Origin: Bacteroidota bacterium
Lineage (GTDB): Bacteria > Bacteroidota > Ignavibacteria > Ignavibacteriales > Ignavibacteriaceae
NCBI GenBank assembly: GCA_021777835.1
Contig: JAJYDC010000022.1
Coordinates: 1-44,656, forward strand
Reading direction: 5' to 3'
DNA length: 44,656 bases
Shown here: in pieces, positions 1-8,408 of the stretch
How positions within the stretch are numbered: the stretch's first letter is position 1
How the letters are laid out: the number at the start of each line of letters is the position of its first letter
Made by a program: the position numbers and the translations under genes
Notes under the pieces: model-generated
Database searches by the model: none
The model's input: only the letters and a program-made list of their open reading frames with translations
What the model was told of the DNA's origin: nothing

Positions 1-76
1 TCTTTAAAAATGTCAGTATATAAAACTATTTAGAAATGTCAGTAATAAAGTTAATTAATATGTTAGTTAAAGTACT

Positions 77-127
77 GCATTAGGGTAACGGAAGGAGGGC
101 GTAGCCCGACTGGAGTTACCCTAATGC
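77..127. repeat. hairpin spanning the transposase stop codon
   Basis: A perfect 13 bp inverted repeat (GCATTAGGGTAAC at 77-89, complement at 115-127) encloses 25 bases that hold a second small stem, GGGC-GTA-GCCC at 97-107. The transposase TAA stop (116-118 on the complement) lies within one arm. No T-run follows, so it is not a standard intrinsic terminator. It may stabilise the mRNA 3' end, block readthrough from outside, or be a recombination structure. Confidence 0.7.
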
Positions 128-1348
128 TGCAGCAAATAAATTCCGCTGCTTGTCATTTTTCAGTTTCTGATTCATCTTCCTCCAAGGATGTTCTTTCGAT
201 GGTATTTGTTTCTTAGGCTCCATTGTTGACGGCTTTGACTTCAAGATGTTATAATTCAACTCTTGTTCATTGAAGCTTATGTGCATTGTTCCATCAAGCC
301 AGAGGCTAACCGTTACGTTCTGTTTTGGTCTGGGCAGAGGGGCCGACCCTTTTAACAATTGAACATAGCCTCCGTTAAGATTTATCGTGTAATCATTCCT
401 TAGCTGACGGACTTTCTTGTAACAAAATATCTCATGAAGCTTTATTCCCTTGACATCTCTATGAACATCTGCCTGAGAGGAACTGACTGCAAATCTTTCA
501 TTAAACTCCTTTAGAAACTCATCCTGAAGATATTTGTTTGCCTCTGCTATATTTGATATCCCTTCTCTCCTTAGCGCCTTTAGCAGACGATCCTGAAGCG
601 TTCTGTTAAATCTCTCTACCCGTCCTTTTGCCTGTGGCGACTTGGCATAGATTATCTCTACATTCAACTCTTTCATTGCTCGTCCAAAATCCGTCAGCTT
701 ACCTTCGGCATAATAAACACTGTGTCTATCGGTATACAGGCTTCTTGGTATACCGTACTTGTTTACATATTCCCACATCGTCAACATTGCATCTTCCGTG
801 TTCTCACTTATTCCGAATCTCAGATAGACTTTTCCTGTTGCATCATCTACACAGTTCATCAAGCAGCATTCCGCTCCACGTCCCTCAAACCAGTCATGTG
901 TGCTTCCGTCAAACTGCAGCAACTGACCGAAGCAGCTCTTTCGTTCCCTTTGCTTTCTGTGAGGTCTCTTCTTCCTCATCGATGTTGTTATTGCCTTCTG
1001 CCTCAGCCATTTTCTTATCGTCTCATGGTCTACAGATATACTATGATACTTAATCAGCATCTCCGAAAATAATGTCGGTCCGTAATCCGGATAATTCTTC
1101 CTGTATAGCTTGATTACTTCTTTCTTCAAATCCTCCGGATAGCCACGGTTTGATTTCTTACCTCTCAGCCGGTGAATTACTCCTTTGCTGCCTTCCTCCT
1201 TTATCCGCTTTAATATCCGGTAAGTCTGACGTGGGCAGATTCCCAGTACTTCTGAGGCTTCCTCTACTGTCAGTTTATCATCATTTACTTCTGTGATTAC
1301 CTTCAGTCTGTCAACTTCTTTTTGACTCATTGTCAGTATTCCTTCCAT
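116..1348 (-). CDS. IS1202/ISNCY-family DDE transposase
   Basis: This 410-residue protein has an N-terminal helix-turn-helix region (about residues 8-60, with LTVEEASEVLGI and RQTYRILKRIKEEG), a second DNA-binding segment (about 70-120), and an rve-type integrase core. The likely catalytic triad is D147 (QFDGSTHDWFEGRG), D207 (YTDRHSVYY) and E245 (KGRVERFNRT). The FGQLLQFDGSTHDWFEGRG block is characteristic of the ISNCY/IS1202 group. All motifs are intact and the length is normal, so the gene looks functional. The ATG at 1348 is preceded by a strong GGAG. A second ATG at 1330 also has an AAGGA ahead of it. The TAA stop lies inside a perfect hairpin (77-127). Transcription runs away from rimP. 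Confidence 0.9.
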   Translation of the reverse strand: MEGILTMSQKEVDRLKVITEVNDDKLTVEEASEVLGICPRQTYRILKRIKEEGSKGVIHRLRGKKSNRGYPEDLKKEVIKLYRKNYPDYGPTLFSEMLIKYHSISVDHETIRKWLRQKAITTSMRKKRPHRKQRERKSCFGQLLQFDGSTHDWFEGRGAECCLMNCVDDATGKVYLRFGISENTEDAMLTMWEYVNKYGIPRSLYTDRHSVYYAEGKLTDFGRAMKELNVEIIYAKSPQAKGRVERFNRTLQDRLLKALRREGISNIAEANKYLQDEFLKEFNERFAVSSSQADVHRDVKGIKLHEIFCYKKVRQLRNDYTINLNGGYVQLLKGSAPLPRPKQNVTVSLWLDGTMHISFNEQELNYNILKSKPSTMEPKKQIPSKEHPWRKMNQKLKNDKQRNLFAAALG

Positions 1349-1466
1349 CTCGAGAACTCCTTTTTTCTGAGTCCTCTAATCTAATTTTTACTGACATTTC
1401 TATTGAGTCCAATCTATGACATTTCTATGGAGTTATTACATTGAAAAATTTCTTACAGGCAAGATC

Positions 1467-1497
1467 TTGCATATTGGTGTAAATAGTAGTAAGTTTG
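1467..1497 (+). promoter_or_regulatory. Bacteroidota-type promoter for the rimP operon
   Basis: TAAGTTTG at 1490-1497 fits the Bacteroidota -7 element TAnnTTTG exactly. TTG at 1467-1469 lies 20 bases upstream, within the accepted 17-23 spacing for the -33 element. Transcription would start near 1502-1505, directly before the hairpin at 1508-1525. The promoter lies outside the IS right end. Confidence 0.45.
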
Positions 1498-1507
1498 AAC
1501 AACTTTT

Positions 1508-1530
1508 TCGCCCTCTTGAGGGCGATTTTT
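1508..1530 (+). terminator. GC-rich hairpin with T-run just upstream of rimP
   Basis: An 8 bp perfect stem (TCGCCCTC 1508-1515, GAGGGCGA 1518-1525) is followed by TTTTT (1526-1530), the form of an intrinsic terminator in the plus direction. It ends 12 bases before the rimP ATG, and the only SD-like sequence (GAGGG) is in its 3' arm. It may end upstream transcription, act as an attenuator, or be a 5'-terminal stem-loop that hides the ribosome site if the promoter at 1467-1497 is real. Confidence 0.6.
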
Positions 1531-1536
1531 GTTTCT

Positions 1537-1995
1537 ATGAATTTATTTGATGAAAATATTAGTAAAATTGCTGCCGGTAAATCGGAGGACTATGGCTTTT
1601 TCTTAGTCGATATAATTTTTCGGGGTAATCCGAATAACCGGATGATCGAAATCTTCATTGATGGTGAAAAAAACGTTTCTGCCGACGATTGTGCTGAAGT
1701 CAGCCGGGAAATTGAAGAACAGATAGAAAGCCTTGGCTTAATTGATTCTTCTTACCGTCTTGAAGTTTCTTCGCCCGGTGTTGATAGACCTTTAAAATAC
1801 TTAAAGCAATATCCAAAGCATATCAATCGAAAATTTGAAATCTCCTACAAACCAAACGACGAAACCAAGAAATTAGTAGGAAAGTTATTGCGTATAGAAG
1901 GCGAGAACCTGGTTTTTCAATCAGATCAAAAAAACGAAATAATAATTAATTTTAATAACATAAAAAAAGCTAAAGTATTAGTAAGTTTTTCTTAA
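1537..1995 (+). CDS. rimP: ribosome maturation factor RimP
   Basis: RimP helps assemble the 30S subunit. The 152-residue product has the normal family length and shows the typical N-terminal alpha/beta domain with DYGFFLVDIIF, IEIFIDGEKNVSADDCAEVSREIEE and the signature YRLEVSSPGVDRPLK, followed by a C-terminal Sm-like barrel. I chose the ATG at 1537. The open frame extends up to a TTG at 1495, but those 14 codons read through the hairpin at 1508-1525 and are not RimP-like. It is the first gene of the rimP-nusA-infB cluster, with nusA 16 bases downstream. Confidence 0.93.
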   Translation: MNLFDENISKIAAGKSEDYGFFLVDIIFRGNPNNRMIEIFIDGEKNVSADDCAEVSREIEEQIESLGLIDSSYRLEVSSPGVDRPLKYLKQYPKHINRKFEISYKPNDETKKLVGKLLRIEGENLVFQSDQKNEIIINFNNIKKAKVLVSFS

Positions 1996-2011
1996 CGGAG
2001 GAATTTAAGAA

Positions 2012-3259
2012 ATGAACGCAGACATTGTTGAATCTTTTGCCCAAATGGTGAGAGAAAAAGGAGTTGATAAGGATGTTTTAGCCGGTATAATCGAAGAAAT
2101 CTTCGGTATGCTGGTTAGGAAAAAATATGGCGAGGAATCCAAATATGACGTCGTTGTAAATATGGACAGAGGCGACATTGAAATATTTTTAGAGCGCCTG
2201 ATTGTAGATAACGTTGAAGATCCAAATTCTCAGATAAGCATTGCAGAGGTTGAAAAACGCGGTAATGAAGATGAACTTGAAGTAGGCGATGACTATGTTG
2301 AAAAACTTAACCTTGAGTCTTTCGGTAGAAGACTAATAATATTAGCAAAACAAGGGCTGAACCAAAGAATACGCGAAATAGAAAAAGATGTTATATACAA
2401 TGAATATAAAGATTTACTTGGTGAAATAGTCGTCGGCGATATATATCAAATTAGGAAAAATGATATTTTAGTTAATCATAACAAAAACGAGTTATTACTT
2501 CCCCGACAAGAACAAATTCCACATGAGCATTATAAAAAAGGTGAGACTATTCGTGCTATTGTGAAAGAAGTTAAAAAAGCCAATAGTGGACCACAAATAA
2601 TTATCTCTCGTTCAGATAATACTTTTTTAAGAAGACTTTTTGAAATAGAAATACCTGAAATTTATGACGGGATTATAGAAATTAAAGCTATTTCCCGTGA
2701 ACCTGGTGAACGTGCTAAAGTAGCAGTAGAGTCACAGGACAATAGAATAGATGCAGTTGGTGCATGCGTGGGAATGAAAGGCGTTCGAATTCATGCAATA
2801 GTCAGAGAACTAAGCAACGAAAATATTGACGTTATAAATTATTCTGATGATCCACAAGTTTTTATACAACGTGCGCTAGCCCCAGCGAAGCTAAAAAAAA
2901 TTGAATTGGATAATCACAATAAAAAAGCTATTGTTACAGCAGATAGCGACCAGATTTCTCTATTAGTCGGTAGAAACGGTGTAAACATTAGACTTGCTAT
3001 CAAATTAACTGGTTATGAAATTGAAATCTTAAGAGAAGAAAAACCGTTTGAAGAATATGACGAAGATATAGAACTGATAGACATCAAAGAAGAACTTGGC
3101 GCAGATATTTACGAATTGCTTATAAATCATCGTTATGATACGGCGCTTGAAGTACTTAAAGCAGGTTCAGAAAAATTAAAAGAAATTGAAGGACTTGACG
3201 AAAAGAAAGTTGAAGAAATTCTCGAAATAATTAAGTCACAGTTTGAAGACGAAGACTAG
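2012..3259 (+). CDS. nusA: transcription termination/antitermination factor NusA
   Basis: NusA binds RNA polymerase and modulates pausing, intrinsic termination and antitermination. The 415-residue protein shows an N-terminal polymerase-binding domain (about 1-130), an S1 domain (about 134-200), KH1 with GACVGMKGVRI (about 250-260) and KH2 with LLVGRNGVNIRLA (about 317-330). It ends in an acidic tail with one helix-hairpin-helix-like segment (KEIEGLDEKKVEEIL). E. coli NusA is longer, with two C-terminal acidic repeats. GGAGG at 1996-2000 is a good ribosome site. infB follows after 23 bases. NusA is itself a hairpin-dependent termination factor, so the hairpin in front of rimP is a possible autoregulatory target. 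Confidence 0.96.
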   Translation: MNADIVESFAQMVREKGVDKDVLAGIIEEIFGMLVRKKYGEESKYDVVVNMDRGDIEIFLERLIVDNVEDPNSQISIAEVEKRGNEDELEVGDDYVEKLNLESFGRRLIILAKQGLNQRIREIEKDVIYNEYKDLLGEIVVGDIYQIRKNDILVNHNKNELLLPRQEQIPHEHYKKGETIRAIVKEVKKANSGPQIIISRSDNTFLRRLFEIEIPEIYDGIIEIKAISREPGERAKVAVESQDNRIDAVGACVGMKGVRIHAIVRELSNENIDVINYSDDPQVFIQRALAPAKLKKIELDNHNKKAIVTADSDQISLLVGRNGVNIRLAIKLTGYEIEILREEKPFEEYDEDIELIDIKEELGADIYELLINHRYDTALEVLKAGSEKLKEIEGLDEKKVEEILEIIKSQFEDED

Positions 3260-3282
3260 CTATAAATCAAGGTATGTAATTT

Positions 3283-5931
3283 ATGTCCGAAATCAAATCA
3301 AAAAAGCTCAGAGTTGTAAAATTAGCTTCTGAGATAAATTTATCCACAGAAAATCTCGTTGAGTTCTTGATAAAAAAAGGATTCGAGGTTAAGGGTCCGA
3401 ACTCTTTGGTTACCGATGAAATGGTCAAAGAAATTAATGATCATTTTAAGAAGGATATAGAGAAAGCAGAAAAGCATAAGAAGAAAGTAGCGGAATTCAA
3501 TAAGAAACGAGTAGAAAAATCGGGTGAAGAAGTAAAGGAAAAGCCCCAAGTAAAAGTTGAGGAAATCGAAGAAGAGCCGATTCCAATACAAGAGCCGGAA
3601 GTCATAGAGCATGCACCAGCTGAAGAAGTTGAAGCCAATGAAATGCAGGATGAACAAACAGCAGATGAACCTGTAATTGAGTCAGTAGTTCAAGAAGAAA
3701 CCATATCCGTAGAAGCAAAAGAAACACCTGAAATTGTTGAATTTGAACATAAAGAAGTGTCAGCTAAATTTATTTCTCCTAAAGATATTGAGGCGGCAAA
3801 GAAAAAGGGTCTAAAGGTAGTAGGCAAACTAGATCTTGGCGAAAGTACCGGAAGGATTGAAAAGAAAGAAATAATAAGGGAAGCATCTGATGATAAGCAA
3901 ACTGTAAAATCTTCTTCTGAAATAATTAAAAAGAAAAAGAAGCCAAAGGCAAAAAAGAAACCTAATGATGTCCAGGGAGAGGAAATTCCGATTGTTAAGA
4001 AGAAAAAGAGAGTAAAACGATTTGAAATTGATCAGAGAGAAGTAAAGGAAGCGATAAGAAAAACTCTTTTAAGTATGGACGATTCAGTCGCATCGGACAG
4101 AGCAAGCTCCCGTAAAAAGAAAAGAAGAGAAAGAGAAGCTGAAGAGGAACGCAGACTTGAGGAAAAAACCCTTGAAGGCAACAAAATTAGTGTTACTGAA
4201 TTTATTGCCGTAAATGAACTTGCAAATTTAATGCAAGTCCCGGTAGGTGAAGTTATTTCTAAATGTATTGAGCTTGGACTGATGGTTTCAATTAATCAAA
4301 GACTTGATGTTGAGACAATAACACTTGTAGCAGATGAGTTTGGTTTTGAAGTTGAATTTCAAAAAGAATATACATCGGAGGCACTTGAAGATACACCCGA
4401 CGATCAATCCAAACTGCTTCATCGCTCGCCAGTAGTCACTATTATGGGACACGTTGATCACGGCAAGACTTCATTGCTTGATTACATCAGGAACTCAAAC
4501 GTGGTTGCCGGAGAAGCGGGTGGAATAACTCAGCACATCGGGGCATACAGAGTTAACGTTGGAGATAATAAATATATTTCTTTCTTAGATACACCGGGTC
4601 ATGAAGCGTTTACTGCAATGAGAGCTCGTGGTGCGCAGTTAACTGATATCGTGGTACTTGTAGTTGCAGCTGATGATGCAGTAATGCCTCAAACAGTTGA
4701 AGCCATTAACCATGCCCAGGCAGCAAATGTGCCTATCGTAATTGCTATAAATAAGATTGACAAACCCGGAGCTAACCCTGAAAGAATAAAACAGCAACTA
4801 GCTGAAAGAAACATCCTTGTTGAAGATTGGGGGGGTAAGTATCAATGCGTTGAACTTTCTGCTAAGAGTGGATTGAATGTTGATCTTCTGCTTGAAAAAA
4901 TACTTCTTGAAGCGGAGGTGCTTGACCTTAAAGCAAATGCAGATAGATTAGCTCGCGGCGTTGTCGTAGAAACTCAGCTTGATAAAGGAAGAGGAATTAC
5001 AGGAACTATCTTGGTACAGAAAGGTACACTTCGAATAGGTGATCCATTTGTTGCGGGAATTTACCAAGGCAAGGTTCGCGCAATGTTTGATGAGCGAGGG
5101 AATAAAATCGCAGACGCACCACCGTCAACACCTGTGTTGGTTCTTGGATTTGAAGGAGCTCCACAGGCAGGAGATACTTTTGTTGTTGTAGAGTCAGAGA
5201 AAATGGCTCGTGAAGTAGGGTTAAAGCGTCAGCAATTGAAGCGTGAACAAGATCAAAAGCAAGTTCATCATATTACTTTAGATGAGATTGCTAAAAACAT
5301 AAGCATCGGCGGAGTTAAGGAACTTGCACTTATTGTAAAAGGCGATGTGGACGGTTCTGTTGAAGCACTTTCAGATTCACTTATGAAATTGTCTACCGAT
5401 GAAGTTATTGTTAAGGTTATTCATAAAGGTGTAGGCGGAATTTCAGAGAGTGATGTTTTATTAGCATCAGCATCAAATGCAATAATTATAGGTTTTCATG
5501 TTAGACCTAACCTAAATGCTCGTAAGCTGGCAGAAACACAGAATGTAGACATTCGTTTATACAGTATAATCTACGATGCGATAAATGAAGTAAAATCCGC
5601 ATTGGAAGGTTTACTTTCCCCTGTCCTTTCAGAAGAAATTACAGCTACTTTGGAAATAAGAGATACATTTAAAGTTCCGAAATTTGGAACTGTTGCAGGA
5701 TGTTATGTCCAGGAAGGCAAAATTACGAGAAACAGCAAAGTAAGGCTAATTCGTGATGGAATTGTATTTCACGAGGGTGAAATTGCTTCCTTAAAGAGAT
5801 TTAAGGATGATGTAAGAGAAGTTGATGCTGGATATGAATGCGGATTAAATATTTCAAATTTTAATGATATAAAAGCTGGTGATATTATTGAATCATTTAA
5901 AATAGTTGAAACAAAGAAAAAGCTTGCATAG
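3283..5931 (+). CDS. infB: translation initiation factor IF-2
   Basis: IF-2 is the GTPase that brings initiator fMet-tRNA to the 30S subunit and promotes subunit joining. The 882-residue product has an N-terminal IF2_N module (SEINLSTENLVEFLIKKGFEV), a long Lys/Glu-rich low-complexity linker (about 50-290), a second IF2_N module (about 305-355) and the G domain. G1 is GHVDHGKT at 389-396, G3 is DTPGH at about 437 and G4 is NKID at about 490. Domains II-IV follow. Length and order are normal. It lies in the nusA operon. A short 5 bp stem and a TATAAT-like sequence in the gap after it could drive rbfA separately. Confidence 0.97.
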   Translation: MSEIKSKKLRVVKLASEINLSTENLVEFLIKKGFEVKGPNSLVTDEMVKEINDHFKKDIEKAEKHKKKVAEFNKKRVEKSGEEVKEKPQVKVEEIEEEPIPIQEPEVIEHAPAEEVEANEMQDEQTADEPVIESVVQEETISVEAKETPEIVEFEHKEVSAKFISPKDIEAAKKKGLKVVGKLDLGESTGRIEKKEIIREASDDKQTVKSSSEIIKKKKKPKAKKKPNDVQGEEIPIVKKKKRVKRFEIDQREVKEAIRKTLLSMDDSVASDRASSRKKKRREREAEEERRLEEKTLEGNKISVTEFIAVNELANLMQVPVGEVISKCIELGLMVSINQRLDVETITLVADEFGFEVEFQKEYTSEALEDTPDDQSKLLHRSPVVTIMGHVDHGKTSLLDYIRNSNVVAGEAGGITQHIGAYRVNVGDNKYISFLDTPGHEAFTAMRARGAQLTDIVVLVVAADDAVMPQTVEAINHAQAANVPIVIAINKIDKPGANPERIKQQLAERNILVEDWGGKYQCVELSAKSGLNVDLLLEKILLEAEVLDLKANADRLARGVVVETQLDKGRGITGTILVQKGTLRIGDPFVAGIYQGKVRAMFDERGNKIADAPPSTPVLVLGFEGAPQAGDTFVVVESEKMAREVGLKRQQLKREQDQKQVHHITLDEIAKNISIGGVKELALIVKGDVDGSVEALSDSLMKLSTDEVIVKVIHKGVGGISESDVLLASASNAIIIGFHVRPNLNARKLAETQNVDIRLYSIIYDAINEVKSALEGLLSPVLSEEITATLEIRDTFKVPKFGTVAGCYVQEGKITRNSKVRLIRDGIVFHEGEIASLKRFKDDVREVDAGYECGLNISNFNDIKAGDIIESFKIVETKKKLA

Positions 5932-5999
5932 AGATCAGGAAGGCTGATCGTTGTTCTAGAAAAAGATTGATATAATATGCTGCTTAGGAGGTTGATTTT

Positions 6000-6356
6000 A
6001 TGCAACACAGAATAGATAAAGTTGAAAATTTGATTAAGGAAGAAATTAGCTTAATCTTCTTGTACAAATTAAATGACCCTGCTTTTGGATTTGTAACCAT
6101 AACAACGGTTAAGGTTACACCCGATCTTAAACTTGCCAAAATTTATATTTCGGTATTTGAAAAAGAAAAACGCGAAGCAGTGCTTGAAAAAGTAAAAGCT
6201 TCCACGGGATTTATTAGATCCGAACTTGCTTCAAGAATCAAAATTAAGTTTGTACCCGAATTAAAGTTCTTTATAGACGATACTCTAGATTATGTTGAGA
6301 AAATTGAAGGCTTATTAAAGAAAATTCACGAAAATGATAACAAGGGAAACGAATAA
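6000..6356 (+). CDS. rbfA: 30S ribosome-binding factor RbfA
   Basis: RbfA is a small KH-fold protein that binds the immature 30S subunit and is needed for 16S rRNA 5'-end processing and cold growth. The 118-residue product shows the usual elements: RIDKVENLIKEEISLI at the N-terminus, VTITTVKVTPDLKLAKIYISVF, the helix with RSELASRIKIKFVPELKF, and DDTLDYVEKIEGLLKKI at the C-terminus. The ATG at 6000 follows a consensus AGGAGG (5986-5991). The gene overlaps truB by 23 bases, suggesting coupled translation. Confidence 0.94.
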   Translation: MQHRIDKVENLIKEEISLIFLYKLNDPAFGFVTITTVKVTPDLKLAKIYISVFEKEKREAVLEKVKASTGFIRSELASRIKIKFVPELKFFIDDTLDYVEKIEGLLKKIHENDNKGNE

Positions 6357-7053
6357 TTTTTCTGACTGTGACTTTAATCGCGGAGAAATTATACTTGCTG
6401 ATAAGCCGATTGGTTGGTCGTCTTTTAAAGTAGTTTATAAGATTAGGAAGTCTACTGAGGCTAAGAAAGTCGGACATGCTGGCACTTTAGATCCTAATGC
6501 TTCTGGTTTGCTTATTGTATGCACTGGAAAATTAACAAAAGAGATAACAAAATTTCAAGACTTTGAAAAGACTTATGAAGGAATAATCTTACTCGGAAAA
6601 ATATCGCCATCAATGGACCTAGAAACCGATATTACAGAAGAAAAATTACTTAACGGTATTACCGAAGAGCAAGTTTTGGAACTAAGGAATGAATTTATTG
6701 GTACAATAAAGCAGGTTCCACCAATGTTTTCCGCTATAAAGCATAAAGGTAAATCTCTTTATTATTTAGCAAGGCAAGGGAAGACAGTTCACCGGGAAGC
6801 TAGAGAAGTCACAATTTCAAAATTTATTATTTCAAAAATCTCATTTCCGGAGATTTATTTTGAGATAACATGTACAAAAGGAACCTACATTCGTGTTATA
6901 GCCAATGATTTTGGGGAAAAATTAGGCTGCGGAGGTCTACTAAGTGCTTTACGAAGAACAAAAATTGGCTCTTATTCTGTTGATAATGCGGTTATTGTAG
7001 ACGATTTTGTGAAAAAAATGTCTATCTCAAAAACAACTTCTATGGAATTATAG
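6334..7053 (+). CDS. truB: tRNA pseudouridine(55) synthase TruB
   Basis: TruB isomerises U55 to pseudouridine in the T-loop of tRNAs and also acts as a tRNA folding chaperone. The 239-residue product has the family motif GHAGTLDPNASGLL with the catalytic aspartate at D53, preceded by ILADKPIGWSSFKVV. Later motifs include QVPPMFSAIKHKGKSLYYLARQG and CTKGTYIRVIANDFGEKLGCGG. The optional C-terminal PUA domain seems to be absent, which is common in short TruB proteins. It overlaps rbfA, and ribF follows after a 91-base gap. Confidence 0.95.
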   Translation: MITRETNNFSDCDFNRGEIILADKPIGWSSFKVVYKIRKSTEAKKVGHAGTLDPNASGLLIVCTGKLTKEITKFQDFEKTYEGIILLGKISPSMDLETDITEEKLLNGITEEQVLELRNEFIGTIKQVPPMFSAIKHKGKSLYYLARQGKTVHREAREVTISKFIISKISFPEIYFEITCTKGTYIRVIANDFGEKLGCGGLLSALRRTKIGSYSVDNAVIVDDFVKKMSISKTTSMEL

Positions 7054-7144
7054 AATTTTTAGAGGACTTTGAAGTGATCTCTTTATTTCCTTTTTAACCT
7101 GAAAAAACTTATTTTTACAAATTATTGTATAGACAAACGTTGCA

Positions 7145-8083
7145 ATGGAAATATTTTACAGCCTATCGGAGGTAAAAAGAGATCAAAATACTTTGCTTAC
7201 TTTAGGTACATTTGATGGAATTCACCCTGGTCATCAGAAAATAATTGAAAGAGTTGTTAGAGAAGCAACAAGATCAAACTCACGGAGTTTATTGATTACT
7301 TTTAACCCACATCCTAGGACTATTGTTTCAAATAGCAGTAAAATTAAATTACTGAGTACCCTAAGAGAAAAGATTGAAGTTATAAGGAATCTAGGTGTTC
7401 ATAATATGCTAATTATTGAATTTACTAAAGAATTCTCGCAAATTGGGTCAGAAGAATTTGTTAAGAAGTATATTGTGGATTCAATTGGAGTAAAAGAAAT
7501 TGTAATCGGTCATGATCATCATTTTGGAAAAGGAAGAGGCGGAGACGAGCAGACTCTTAGAGAAATGGGCAAAGAATACGGTTTTATGGTAAGTACAGTT
7601 GATGCTGTTGCAGAAAATGGAATTGTTGTAAGCAGTACAAAAATTAGAAATGCTCTGATAGGCGGTGATATTAAGCTTGCCAACTCGCTTTTAAATAGAT
7701 ATTATTCTTTTAGCGGCATAGTTGTTAAAGGAGACCAAAGAGGAAGATTGCTTGGATTTCCGACTGCAAACATTGAACTTGATGATAGTAATAAGCTGCT
7801 GCCTGCTCTTGGAATTTATGCCGTAGAATTCATTCTCGGCAATGATAAATATATGGGAGTAATGAGTATAGGAAAACGCCCTACTTTTTACAATGAAGGA
7901 GCGATTACCACAGAAGTACATATCCTTGATTTCGATCAAGAAATCTACGGAAGATTTGTAACTGTCAATACTGTGGAAAGAATCCGAGGTGAAGAAAAAT
8001 TTTCATCCGCTGAAGAACTTATTAAGCAAATGAAAAATGATACCGAAGAAGGAAGAAAAATATTAAGTAAATTAGTTAATTGA
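7145..8083 (+). CDS. ribF: bifunctional riboflavin kinase/FAD synthetase
   Basis: RibF phosphorylates riboflavin to FMN and adenylates FMN to FAD. The 312-residue protein has the N-terminal nucleotidyltransferase domain with TLGTFDGIHPGHQKII (about 19-34), GHDHHFGKGRGG (about 126-137) and the VSSTKIRNAL signature (about 165-174), where the usual family form is SSTxIRxxL. The C-terminal flavokinase domain has GDQRGRLLGFPTANI (about 196-210) and MSIGKRPTF. Length and order match the family. Its TGA stop is at the base of a small hairpin (8083-8102) that separates it from rpsO. Confidence 0.95.
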   Translation: MEIFYSLSEVKRDQNTLLTLGTFDGIHPGHQKIIERVVREATRSNSRSLLITFNPHPRTIVSNSSKIKLLSTLREKIEVIRNLGVHNMLIIEFTKEFSQIGSEEFVKKYIVDSIGVKEIVIGHDHHFGKGRGGDEQTLREMGKEYGFMVSTVDAVAENGIVVSSTKIRNALIGGDIKLANSLLNRYYSFSGIVVKGDQRGRLLGFPTANIELDDSNKLLPALGIYAVEFILGNDKYMGVMSIGKRPTFYNEGAITTEVHILDFDQEIYGRFVTVNTVERIRGEEKFSSAEELIKQMKNDTEEGRKILSKLVN

Positions 8084-8102
8084 TCCCGGTAAATTCTGGG
8101 AT
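8083..8102 (+). terminator. small stem-loop between ribF and rpsO
   Basis: ATCCCGG (8083-8089) pairs with CTGGGAT (8096-8102), with one G-U pair and a six-base loop. It starts on the last base of the ribF stop codon and is followed by an AT-rich stretch without a clean T-run. It may be a weak terminator, an RNA-processing site or part of an rpsO leader structure. Confidence 0.4.
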
Positions 8103-8135
8103 TATATTGAATCAAAACATATAAGGATAAATTAA

Positions 8136-8399
8136 ATGACCAAAGAAGAAAAGCTAGCTGTAATAAAACAGTATGGCAAAGATGAGAAGGACTCGGGCAA
8201 GCCGGAGGTTCAAATTGCACTTTTAACAAAAAGAATAAATGAACTTACCGACCATTTTAACGTTCACAAAAAGGATCATCACTCCAGACGTGGATTAATG
8301 ATGATGGTTGGAAAAAGAAGAAGACTTTTAGATTATTTAGCCGGTAAAGAAATCGAAAGATACAGAACAATAATTAAAGAATTGAATATTAGAAAGTAA
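8136..8399 (+). CDS. rpsO: 30S ribosomal protein S15
   Basis: S15 is a primary 16S rRNA-binding protein of the 30S platform and organises the three-way junction. The 87-residue product has the expected four-helix pattern and family motifs: [28 protein letters not shown] (read in two parts), the [22 protein letters not shown] signature region, and a terminal IKELNIRK. The ATG at 8136 follows AAGGA (8122-8126). The rpsO-pnp order, with a 9-base gap, is widely conserved in bacteria. In several species S15 regulates its own mRNA, and the leader here is short. Confidence 0.97.
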   Translation: MTKEEKLAVIKQYGKDEKDSGKPEVQIALLTKRINELTDHFNVHKKDHHSRRGLMMMVGKRRRLLDYLAGKEIERYRTIIKELNIRK

Positions 8400-8408
8400 A
8401 GGTTTTAA

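Larger units (their letters stand above)
1..1430 (-). mobile_element. IS1202/ISNCY-like insertion sequence
   Basis: A single transposase gene on the minus strand is bracketed by related terminal repeats. A perfect 15 bp inverted repeat TAGAAATGTCAGTAA lies at 31-45 and, as its complement, at 1388-1402. Each end has a second, outer copy of the AAATGTCA core at 8-15 and 1417-1424, about 25-26 bp further out, and a degenerate third copy (ATGTTAGTTAA) lies near 60-70. The outer boundaries are uncertain: the left end may be cut by the window edge, the right end falls near 1425-1435, and no target-site duplication can be seen. The element lies about 100 bp upstream of rimP. The family is judged from transposase character only. 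Confidence 0.85.

Noticed and set aside
628-1072. plus-strand open frames within the transposase gene
   Set aside because: They are antisense shadows of the intact DDE transposase.
1495-1536. N-terminal extension of rimP from TTG 1495
   Set aside because: The 14 codons read across the terminator-like hairpin, are not RimP-like, and the ATG at 1537 gives the normal family length.
5932-5999. terminator between infB and rbfA
   Set aside because: The stem (GATCA/TGATC) is only 5 bp with no T-run, and the genes are normally co-transcribed.
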